Shown: one piece after another, positions 26,101-38,100 of the stretch
Numbering within the stretch: position 1 is the stretch's first letter
Layout: each line of letters opens with the position of its first letter
Notes under the pieces: model-generated
What the model saw: only the letters and a program-made list of their open reading frames with translations
Told to the model about the DNA's origin: nothing
Database searches by the model: none
Made by a program: the position numbers and the translations under genes
Source: Xenopus tropicalis
Taxonomy: Eukaryota > Chordata > Amphibia > Anura > Pipidae
DNA length: 64,000 nt
Assembly (NCBI RefSeq): GCF_000004195.4
Contig: NC_030683.2
Span: 86,391,410 to 86,455,409 of the forward strand
Reading direction: 5' to 3'

Positions 26101-29100
26101 GGCAGCTCTGCCCCTGGAATGTGGAGTGACATCACCCTTAAAAGCATTGTACAACATGTTTTGCAGGCTGGTTTGGAAATGCAGCATCCTTTCGGACTTG
26201 TGGTACGTTGGTAACATTTCTGCCACTTTATGCTTGTAACGAGGGTCTAGTAGCGTTGCGACCCAGTACAGGTCCTTCTCCTTAAGCCTCTTGATACGGG
26301 GGTCCTTCAACAGGCATGACAGCATGAAAGACCACAAGCCCCCTGGGAAACCTGCTCCTGTTGGTCTTCCTCCTCCACAAAGCCACCTTCCTCCTCTGAC
26401 TCCACTTCTGACACCTCTCCCTGCATTGCAGCAGGTGCCTGGGCTCGTTCTGGTGATTCCGCCCACAAATCGTACTCTTCCTGCTCCTGGTCACGCTGGT
26501 CTACGGCCTCATCTGTCACTCGTCGCACGGCACGCTCCAGGAAGAACACAAAGGGTACTAGGTCGCTGGTGGTGCCTTCAGTGCGACTAACCATATTTGT
26601 GACCTCGTCAAAAGGGCGCATGAGCCTGCAGGCATCACGCATCAGCACCCAGTAATGGGGGAAAAAAATCCCCAGCTCTGCAGATCCAGTCCTACCACCC
26701 AGTTCAAATAGATATTCGTTAATGGCTCTTTGTTGTTGCAGCAGACGTTCAAACATGAGGAGCGTTGAATTCCACCGAGTCTGGCTGTCACAAATTAAAC
26801 GCCTGACTGGCAAGTTGTGCCGCCGCTGAATGTCAGCAAGGCGTGCCATGGCTGTGTAGGAACGTCTGAAATGGCCAGACACCTTCCTGGACTGCCTGAG
26901 AATGTCCTGCAATCCTGGGTACTTTGAGACAAACCGTTGGACTATTAAATTTAGAACCTGGCATGTCGAATAGCCTATGGGAAGCTGGGGGTGCACAGGT
27001 GTGGAGGAGGACACAGCAGCAGAGGAGGAAGAAGCCGAGGAAGAAGCCAAGTTAGAAGACGAGTTAGAAGATGACTTAGAAGACGAGTTAGAGAGCAAAG
27101 GAGGAGTAGAGGTGGTGGCAGACCCGCATGCAACCCGTGGCGGTGACACCAACTCCACTGTTGTTGAACCATGCATTCCCTGCTTCCCAGCCATAACCAG
27201 ATTCACCCAGTGGGCAGTGTAGGTGACATACCTGCCCTGACCATGCTTGGAGGACCATGTGTCAGTAGTCATATGGACCTTTGCCCCAACACTAAATGAC
27301 AGAGATTTGGTGACTTGGCTCTGCACATGCTGGTACAGGTGTGGTATTCCCTTCTGGGAAAAAAAATTGCGGCTGGGTACCTTCCACTGCGGTGTCCCAA
27401 TTGCTACAAATTTGTGGAAGGCCTCAGAGTCCACCAGCTGGTATGGTAAAAGCTGGCGGGCTAAGAGCGCAGACAAGCCAGCTGTCAGACGCCGGGCATG
27501 GGGGTGACTCGGAGGCATTGGCTTTTTACACTCAAACATGGCCCTCAAAGAAACTTGGCTGGGGGCAGATGAGCAAGAACTTGTGGTCAACGTGGAAGGT
27601 GGAGTGAAGGGTGGTTGAGACGGGTCAAGGACAGCAGAGGTAGAGCAGTAAGATGCTGGACCAGAAGGAGGGTGGCTTTGAGTTTGGCTGCTACCTTTGA
27701 GGTGTTGCTCCCACAGTGCTTTGTGTTTGGCGTTCATGTGCCTTCGCATAGCAGTTGTACCTATGTGGGTGTTGGGCTTCCCACACTGCTGAGCCTTTTG
27801 ATGCGGGCTTTCTAGCGGTAACAGTAGAAGCTGGCGGGTGCGTTGGCTGGCTGACCACAGGTGCCGATTCATGTTGTTGCCCTACTGTTCCCTGCGAGCT
27901 GTCCCTGCTTCTTCTAAGTCTTATTCTCCTCCTGCCTCTCTGACTCTCCGTCTCTCCATCTGAACTATCCTCCTCTTGCTCTCTTCTTGTGGGCACCCAC
28001 AAAACATCAAGCTCCTCATCATCATTCTCCTCAGATGCATCAATTTCTTCTGACAGCTCACAGAAGGCAGCAGCAGCGGGGACCTCATCACACCTTATGT
28101 CCATCTCTGTTGTGTTGCCTGCCTGAGTTATATCTGGTGTAACGTCCTCATCTCCTTCATCTTCTTCTGGCAATAATGGTTGCGCATCACTCATTTCAAC
28201 AAACTCATGAGTAAATAACTCCTCTGACTCCAGTGAAGAAGGGGCGGCGGTGGTGGAGGAAGTGGTAGGTGGGGTGTCCATAGCAGAGGAGGATGAGGAT
28301 GTTGTGGCAAAGTTAGAAACGGTAGAGGATGGGGTGTGCTGTGTAAGCCAGTCAACTCCCTCTTCAGCATTTTGGGAGTTCAGGGTAAGTGCCTTCGGAA
28401 CACTGGGCAATTTCCTAGGGCCACAGGATATTATAGCAGCACGGCCCCTAGTGCCTCTGCGTGGCGGCCTGCCTTTGCCTGGCATTTTTTTTTATTTTTA
28501 CAAAACAACAACAACTTGGGTGATGTTTCTGGACACGGAATTATTATTGTTATTTAGACTAATTGTGAAAAAGCTCACACAGCTAGGTGGCACTTGGTTG
28601 CAGACACCGGGCAACAAGGCCTGCAAGGGCAACGTATACAGTAGTGGATACGGAATATATTATTGCTGGTGGAAAACCGTCACTCAGGTGATGTTTCTGG
28701 ACACGGAATTATTATTGTTATTTAGACAAATTGTGAAAAAGCTCACACAGCTAGGTGGCACTTGGTTGCAGACACCGAGCAACAAGGCCTGCAAGGGCAA
28801 CGTATACAGTAGTGGATACGGAATATATTATTGCTGGTGGAAAACCGTCACTCAGGTGATGTTTCTGGACACGGAATTATTATTGTTATTTAGACAAATT
28901 GTGAAAAAGCTCACACAGCTAGGTGGCACTTGGTTGCAGACACCGGGCAACAAGGCCTGCAAGGGCAACGTATACAGTAGTGAATACGGAATATATTATT
29001 GCTGGTGGAAAACCGTCACTCAGGTGATGTTTCTGGACACGGAATTATTATTGTTATTTAGACAAATTGTGAAAAAGCTCACACAGCTAGGTGGCACTTG

Positions 29101-32100
29101 GTTGCAGACACCGGGCAACAAGGCCTGCAAGGGCAACGTATACAGTAGTGGATACGGAATATATTATTGCTGGTGGAAAACCGTCACTCAGGTGATGTTT
29201 CTGGACACGGAATTATTATTGTTATTTATACAAATTGTTATTTAGACAAAAAATACAGAGCAGTAGAAAGTAGATTACTAGCCAGAAATCCTACTTAAAC
29301 TCTGCCTCAAATCAATGCACAGCTCCTATCCCCACACAAATACAGAGCAGTAGAAAGTAGATTACTATCCAGAAATCCTACTTAAACTCTGCCTCAAATC
29401 AATGCACAGCTCCTATCCCCACACAAATACAGAGCAGTAGTAGATTACTAGCCAGAAAACCTACTTAAACTCTCCCTCAAATCAATGCACAGCTCCTCTC
29501 CCCACACAAATACAGAGCAGTAGAAAGTAGATTACTAGCCAGAAATCCTACTTAAACTCTGCCTCAAATCAATGCACAGCTCCTATCCCCACACAAATAC
29601 AGAGCAGTAGAAAGTAGATTACTATCCAGAAATCCTACTTAAACTCTGCCTCAAATCAATGCACAGCTCCTATCCCCACACAAATACAGAGCAGTAGAAA
29701 GTAGATTACTATCCAGAAATCCTACTTAAACTCTGCCTCAAATCAATGCACAGCTCCTATCCCCACACAAATACAGAGCAGTAGAAAGTAGATTACTATC
29801 CAGAAATCCTACTTAAACTCTGCCTCAAATCAATGCACAGCTCCTATCCCCACACAAATACAGAGCAGTAGAAAGTAGATTACTATCCAGAAATCCTACT
29901 TAAACTCTGCCTCAAATCAATGCACAGCTCCTATCCCCACACAAATACAGAGCAGTAGAAAGTAGATTACTATCCAGAAATCCTACTTAAACTCTGCCTC
30001 AAATCAATGCACAGCTCCTATCCCCACACAAATACAGAGCAGTAGTAGATTACTAGCCAGAAAACCTACTTCAAATCCCTCAAATCAATACACAGCTCTC
30101 TCCCTACACTATCTCTTCAAGCACACACAGGCAGATTGTAAAATGGCTGCTGGGCTTCGGTTTATATATGGAAGGGAGTGGTCCAAGGGGGGGGGGTGGC
30201 CCAGGAGGGAGAGCTGCCTGATTGGCTGACATGTATCTGCTGGTCTGGGGTGAGAGGTCAAAATTTGGCACCAGCTAAGGCGAACCCAAATGGCGAACAT
30301 CGCCAAAAGTTTGCGAATTTGCGGACTTGCGAACACCCGATGTTCGCGCAAATTAGTTCGCCGGCGAACAGTTCGCTACATCCCTATTTATTTGTACAAA
30401 ATGTCCCACTTGATCTATCTGCTAAGTTAAGGCATTCCTGGGTAACATTTAAAAATTGTTTGGTAATTGTATGAAACATTTAATGCCATAATCCCAAAAA
30501 CCTACCTTTACATGCAGATGGCTATCCAGAAGAATATTCCCTGGTTTTAGATCCAAATGTAGAAGTGGGGGGCTCATACTGTGCAGAAAATTCATCCCTA
30601 GTGCTATTTCATGAATGAAACGGAATTTCAGCTGCCAGCTGAGGGTATGAGTTGGAAGCATTTTCTCAAGTGATCCATTTTCCATGAATTCCATTACAAT
30701 TCCAATAGGATTGCTGCAAATTCCATAGATTTGAACTATATAATTAAATTTAATCTTCTCCATCTTGGATGCTTCCTCAAGCAAACTGTTGTAAGTTGTG
30801 CTGCAGAGATATACAGAAAAAGAACATTAAGATCTTAAAGATATTAAATTATTGTAATATAGATTGCACAATTTTATTTTGTAATGGACTTTCTGGAAGT
30901 TCATACATCTATATTTATAATTTTACCTAATAGTGCATAACCTGCTTTTTAAAAGATGCCATCAAACTCCATTTTAAATTTGCTGAGCTAAACTTGCTGA
31001 GATGGAGCCTATTTTATTCTGTAGCATGCCAATGTATCCTGTATATATTCCATACTATAGATGTGTATGGGGTATTTATGGTTAATTGTCCTTTGCTGTG
31101 AGACACCCCTGACTAAGCCTTTTGACCCATTATTTTTAGTAATTATTTAATTTTTGAATAATTTGAAAAAACCTTCAACTTTCTATTTACCTTTTTTCTG
31201 AGATCCAGCTGCTCAGTTATACCAATGAATCCTTACTAAAAAGTCAGCCCAGTTTACTACAGTAAGTACGCTTTTCCTTCTAGCACTAGGTCAATGGGGC
31301 CAACCCATAAAATTTTCCATGAGTTTCGCTGATTTTTTTCTTGGTAGATCAGAAATCCTTTACTTGAACTTTATTTTTCACTATCTGTAAATTTGGTTCT
31401 TGGTAGCAAGACTGCACATACATTTAACCCCCCTAAAATACATCTACCAAACAATTCTGGTGCATTCACTGCAGCAGGTATCCAGTGTCTTGATAACTGA
31501 ATTTCCTACTACAAAAACCTGCCTACAACACCCTGCAGTGGACTCATTGACAAAGATTAATTACAACCTCTCAGGTGTCCATTCCAACACAGGGCAGAAA
31601 CAATTAGAGGGATATACAAAAGGAAGGTTGCAAAAAAGAGCACCACGAGGATAAAGATAAAAAAAAAATCAGTCTTTATTCCATCATCAGTAAAAGGCAC
31701 ATATACATTCCACAGGACCTACGCTTGACGCATTTCATGGCATCCCGCCACTTGATGGAATAAAGACTGATTTTTTTTTTTATCTTTATCCTTGTGGCGC
31801 TCGCTATTCTTTTTTGCAATCTCACACTTGGGATCCATTCGGAGAGGATCCGCGTGTAGCACACTTGAGGGCACATTTACTAACCCACGAACGGGCCGAA
31901 TGCGTCCGATTGCGTTTTTTTCGTAATGATCGGTATTTTGCGATTTTTTCGGAAAAATTCGCGACTTTTTCGTTACTAATACGATTTGTGCGAAAAAACG
32001 TGAGTTTTTCGTAGCCATTCTGAAAGTTGCGCAAAATCTGGCGATTTTTCGTAGCGTTAAAACTTGCGCAAAAAGTTGCGCTTTTTTCGTAGCGTTAAAA

Positions 32101-35100
32101 CTTGCGCGAAACATCGCACCTTTTAAGTTTCAACGCTACAAAAAAGGCGCAACTTTTCGCGCAAGTTTTAACGCTATGAAAAAATCGGCAGATTTTGCGC
32201 AACTTTCGGAATGGCTACGAAAAACTCGCGTTTTTTCGCGCAAATCGTATTGGTAACGAAAAAGTCGTAAAGACACCGAAAAAATCGCAAAAAATACGAA
32301 AAAGTCGCAAAATGTTCGTTTTCAAATCAGAATTTTTCCAATTCGGTTCAGATTCATGTCTTAGTAAATGTGCCCCTTGGTCTAGTGGTAAGTGCTCCCA
32401 TATTTCGTTTCATATTTGTGTTCATATACAAAAGGAAGCCAGCTTGCCCTGCTGCACCCCCATTTCCCCAACACAATTGTTGCTCATCTGCGCTTATTTG
32501 ACATTATCTGCCTCATTTTAATTTTGCTTCTCCTCACGTACCCCTATCAGGTCCTCCTTTCCTAATTCACATACAGTATCTCACATATCTTGCATATCTC
32601 ACAAATTATGCATTGTTTTCTAATATACATATTATAACAAATGCAGGAGTTCAGTCCTGCTACAATTTTCCCTGCCAAAAAATAAAAAAAAGATTGACAT
32701 ACAATTTAATGTAGCACACCCTGGCTCCAACTTTGGCACAGGCTGGTGCTTTTTTTGCAAGATTCAGCACACTACTAATTATCAGAAGTAAAACAATAGA
32801 CAGGCACAACAAGACCATAACATATCCTTGCATGGCATGTTACTGTTGTGCAGATTGCTATTGTTTTACAAAATAAAAAAAGAAGGCCGAACATGGTAAC
32901 CCACTGTATAAAGCACACTAGCATTGCTGTGAATTTTAAAGGTAAACTCATACAAAGGCACTGAAAGGCATCTCCTTTGTCTGACATTTGCGAAAACATG
33001 TTTATTCGTGGTTTAAAAAAAAATAAAATGAGATAAATTCGAGTTTTAGTAAATTTACCCCTAGAAGTCAATACCTCAGTCCTTTAAAATGTAGAAAAAT
33101 CTACAGAGCTACAGGTACTTGTGGATGTTGTAATATGTCATACAAGAAATTCTGTATTAGGGACACGTTTGTTTAAAAAAAAATAACAAGGATACAGATT
33201 ATTAAAGCAATTATACATGGTTGTCTCAAGAGGTTAAGGTATAATTAAAAACAAGAAACATCTTAAACTAATCAACTGGTCTAATCTCCGTTTAATCAGG
33301 GATATCTCCTCTCTACACGCTCAAGAGGTTTTCAAGAAAAATGCAGCATCTGTAAGTTTTCTTTTCAAAAAGTATTCATATGCTCATAGGCTACACTAAC
33401 TTGTGGGCATAACAGTTCAATGAGTGTTTTTAGGATTTCTATGTGCCATTTCTGTTTCCTTAGAAAAAACAGTAAAAAACATCCCAAATTGCCCTCAACT
33501 GCAGTCTAGGTGAGTCATGTTACTAGTATGGACTAGTATTATCCTTTTATGTGAATAGTACCAACATAATCTGCAGCAATTTACAAAGATTATACACCAG
33601 CCCCTGTCCCAGTGGAGTTTATAATGCAAGTCCCTATAATATTCATGAACACTATTGTCAGTAGCCAATTAACCTGCTTGTATGTTTTGGAATGAGGGAG
33701 GAAAACCACGCAAGCACAGAGAGAATCTACAAACTACTTGCATATATTGCCCTGGCTGGAATTAAACCTAGGACCCGCTGAAAGGCATTAAACTTAGTGG
33801 ATACAGTGTATTCATTCAGTTATTGAGATGATTTAATCCTAATATTGTAGAGCATGAGGTTTTGCTTATTTGAGGATTAAGTCCTGACATCCAGAATATC
33901 AGTGTTGCTTTTCACATGCCAAAATACATTAAAAAGCATTTACAAAATGTCAAACCATGCATAGATAAGTCTGTTTATCTTTGGTATGTTGCTTTTTTAT
34001 TTCAGTGTACTATATGCTGACAGAGTAGGGCTTGCACCTTGCCTGCAGACAGCAGATAAACTAATAGTCATTGCTTTTTAAAATTATATAAGGCTTTTTG
34101 GCATAATCTGTTCTGACATAATATTTTATGGGAATGCAAAAGTTGTTCAAAATAAAGACAGTAAAATATCCATTCTGTCATTGTTGAAATAGAAACAACC
34201 TCTACAGCCAAGCAACCCAATTATTGTTTCTAGGTACTGTAACCCTGACATTGGTAGAATGGAGTTAGGAGCCTATAAACAATTTTACAAAAACACATGT
34301 AGGGACCCATAGGGTTAAGCTCCCTATGGTGTTATCCCTTATTCTTATCTTATCTGTATTGTTATAGGGCAGAGCCCTCTGATATCAGGTTACTGTTATT
34401 AGGCTGCCCTCTATAGGTTTAGCCCAGGTTGACCACTCCCCTTGGCAGACTATATAGTGTCTTGCACAAGGAAGTGGCTTCCTCTGTTGGCTGCATGCTG
34501 TGTTCTGGACAGATCCCAACTGAGCCTGGACCAGAACATAGGCCCAGAAGCCATTTGTACCCTAGGGGACCACCTACCCTAGTGCTAAGTCGGGGACAGG
34601 GCCCCGTGAACGAGGTAAAGCCAGCACAGTCAGTTTTGTAATTAGCACCCTCTAGGAGAGGTGATTGTAGTCAGTCTATTTAGTAAGGGCAGTAAATAGC
34701 CCCAACCAGGAGTTGTAACAAAGGGTTTAGTCTACCCAGGCTTTGTGTGCCATTTCTGCAGGACCGCGGTTAAGACATAGTATTCAGGCAGTTTCTCACC
34801 CTGATCAATAGTCAGCCGGAGGGATCCATTCCAGATAAAGGGCATCCATTCCTGAATTCAGCTAATCCTCTGGGCATTCTCCAAAGGGGTTATTCTGTGC
34901 CTAAAGGGTCACATCTGCTGTATTATCTGTGACATCATACACTGCTGTGTCTGTGAGTATAACCCTGCCGCACTATTTGGTTGTGCCTTGAATAAACTTG
35001 TACTATAGTTAATCAGCAAGAATCCTCTGGCATCCATCTTTTATCACCTGCACACCACACCTCAACTAGTTGTAGTTCCACTACACCCTCGCTCCATCCT

Positions 35101-38100
35101 GATTCTCCCATATAGCGGAGGCTCACCCCTTTGTATTAAGTGTCGCAAATGTAACCCATGCTCTCTATTCACTACTAGCCTGGGTTTATTCCAAATTGGG
35201 TCAGAAAAGCATTACATTTATGGCGCCCAACGTGGGGCCCGAAGGGTTAAATTCATTTTGAAATTTCGGAGCCATTACCTGAGGGGCTGAGTAAAAGTGT
35301 GTGTGTTGCTTTAAAATTTGCTGACAGGCACTGCCGGACCCGATAGGCAAAGGCGCCTGCAGTCCTGATCGTAAAAGCACAGTACTAATTGGCCGTGGGT
35401 TCAGGCTTGAGGATTCCCCCCGTGTAATCCCATTGGCCGGCGGAACTGTCAGTCACCGCCCTTATTTTTTTGGCGCTCTTTCTACAAGATCACGCGATAG
35501 GCGGAGTTGTTTGTGAGATTTGGTCGGCCATTTTCCGAGACTCTGACGTCACGGCGGCCATCTTATGCCTCTCACTTGAGCCATACTGACACGTGGAGAG
35601 AGAGCTCTTGCTGAACTTTGGATAGCGGCTGCTTCCACTGTGAAACCAGCACATTTGTACCCTACTGCTACCAGTAACATCTGCGCATTAGGGAAAGGTC
35701 CGTGCCAAACCAGATCTGCGGCTGCGTTCTGGGACCGAGGCCGGATAGTACAGCCTATAATACCCGCGTGCCTTCCTTCCAAAGCGGCTGCAACGGAGGG
35801 TGAATTGGCAGCGGAAGTTCCCCCGGGAGAACCAGGACTCGCGGCTGCGACCTGGGGATACTGACCGGAACGGAAAGCACCGACAGTGAGTACTAACCGC
35901 GGCTGCGGAATACTCTTCATACTTACCCAGTCTGCGAGTAAAATGGCCGACCAAGCGAGCCTTAAATCACTGACCCCGGAAGCCACGAATAGTGGCGTAT
36001 TAACTGCCCCATCCTTCCCACATTTTGTTTGGTTGGGCACATTCAGTGAGCAGATGCAGGGGGATGGCACTACCAAAGTGATGCCGTTTTGTGTGGTCTG
36101 CGAACATGAAATAGACCAGGCATGGAGGGAATTGGAGGAGATGTGCCCCTACTGTAAGACGCGCTGCTGGGCTAGACCTCTGCAGAGGGCGCATGGGCCG
36201 TTCCTTCAGGGTGGCATGGATTGCCCAGATGTCCTTAGGCCTGCTACACCTGTACCCCCACAGCACGCAACTACTAGTGCTCCTATAGGGGCTGCGCAGG
36301 ATATTGAGACCAATACAGACAGCTCAGAGGAGGACATTCTTGATTCAATCTCTGTGGCTGCTTCTAAATCTACATGGCCAAAGGATCAAGCTGACCCAAG
36401 TAGCCACCCCTCACAAGTTCCTGCAGGAGTCTCCAAAGCAGAGGAAGATCAGCGTTTACTTCGCTTAACAGTGGGTAGAGGTAGATCCAAATCGCCTACC
36501 CCGGAGGGGGCAAGTGCGAGTTCATCACCTTCCACAGGGAGTGGAGTATTCCTAAGTACCACTTACCCAAAGAGGAGGTTTAGACCCAATTGGGCCCATA
36601 TGGACTTTGGACCCCTTCCAAAAAGTTCTCTACCAGAGGGAACTCGGTTCTTTGACCCTCCAAAGGAACACGAGGAAACGTTAAATGATCCACCAGGTTG
36701 GCATATCATAACGCCACCCCCAACTGCAGTTAATAAGGATACCTCGTGCTGGGTCGCTCAAGGAAGGGCAGACCCTGAAAAATTCAGAGCCGTGTCCAGG
36801 GTTCAAAGGATCATAAATGAAAAAGTTTTCCAACAATGGGGTTTTTACATGCCCTATGCCCCGGAGTGGGTTTACGACATCGTAGAGTCACATGTGGATG
36901 AGTGGCTCTACGGAGAACTAATTCGGAGGTCAGGCCTGGTACCCGGAGGCCTCCTTCATCAAAGCACCACCAAACGGAACCAGGATTCAGAGTACCTGGC
37001 TAATGTCGCCCGAGAGTGGTGGTTCGGTCGCACTGTCTTGAAACACAGAGTAAAGTCTTGTGGGAAATTTCAGGAAGACCGTGATTTTGCACTTCTCTCC
37101 AACCTTCCTTCAGGAGGAAAGATTGATAAGCCACATCCGGCTTACTATGTATCATACCAGGTCACTAAGGTGAAGTATGAGCGGAACCTCCATTAGGAAG
37201 AAAACCCCATGCCGGCTTGGATACCCTTCACCAGATGGGATTTTCCCCCGGGTGGGAGGTGGGTAGAGTTTCCCTAGCTGTTAAAGGGATTACCCACCAT
37301 ATTTGGGCACCTCTAAAAGACTGCCGGTTTTGCTGCTATAGAGTGTGACCCTCCGTCTTCTTCAGTTTTATCCACAGTGGTGGATTTGTGTTCTTTAAAG
37401 TTTGGGACTCTCCAAATTCCTCAGGAGAGACTGTAAAGTTTTGTTTAAGTTGGGTGATCAAGAAAAGACTGCTGCGCCCCATCCCACTACAACTTCTATT
37501 TTCATCTACCTCATCTAAGGGTAGAACCCATTACCTGATCCACACCACGAAGTGCATGTCGAGACATCCATGAACACTGGGTTTGGGTGGAAGGCCTGGA
37601 CTTAATAAAGTTTATGGGTGGGGATGTATTACAGTTTAAATTGTGCCCAATAACAATTTCTTTACAGCCAAGCATGTGCCTGGGGACCCCTGAGTGAAGG
37701 CAGGATCGTCCTCATGTGTAAGTGTATCTATTATATCCCTGTTGCAGGTTACAGGTGGTATATCTACAATACTTAAGTGTGTGCCTGAGCACCCCTGTTT
37801 AGTGGTCAGGAAGGTGACTCAAGATTTCTAAGTATTTTGCCTGTTTTACCTCTGTTGCAGAGCCAGAAGGTATCTCAAGGATCTATATAAGTAAGTGCCT
37901 GAGTGATCCATAGTGACACTCATGTATTGTAAATGGTTTACAGAAACGTAACTAGTAACGAAACAGTTAATATTTTCTGTGCCTTAAAATTTTCATTTTT
38001 ACAGCTATCCAATGTACCGGATACTCCTCAGGAGAGGGTATCAGAAACGGATGTATGGGTACTGTATTTTTGCACTAAATCAATGCATTACAGTCATTGC

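Larger units (their letters stand above)
23929..30394 (-). mobile_element. 6450-bp hAT DNA transposon in ankk1 intron 2
   Basis: The element spans 23937-30386. Its ends are imperfect inverted repeats, TAGAGATATAGCGAAC at the left and GTTCGCTACATCCCTA at the right, flanked on both sides by the exact 8-bp duplication TTTATTTG. Eight-base duplications and the TAGGGATG end define hAT elements. Inside are a minus-strand BED-finger transposase broken in two places (25669-28485) and three minisatellites (25135-25730, 28522-29240, 29253-30110). Subterminal sequence is rich in GCGAAC/GTTCGC motifs at both ends, a usual hAT transposase-binding arrangement. The insert lies 119 bp past the exon 2 donor of ankk1, in the same orientation. 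Confidence 0.92.

Noticed and set aside
29253..30110. Regular 87-bp repeats that could look like a CRISPR-type array
   Set aside because: There are no unique spacers; the whole 87-bp unit repeats, it is inside a hAT element, and the genome is a vertebrate one.
32377..32410. GGTCTAGTGGTAAGTGC, resembling a tRNA A box
   Set aside because: No B box or cloverleaf follows; at most a SINE scrap next to the MITE.
34429..34641. 70-codon frame present twice (also 38295-38507)
   Set aside because: Inside both LTRs, duplicated with them; covers the promoter region and shows no protein motif.
35549..36076. 175-codon minus-strand frame
   Set aside because: GC-rich antisense shadow of the leader and start of the LTR-element ORF; no motif, no promoter.
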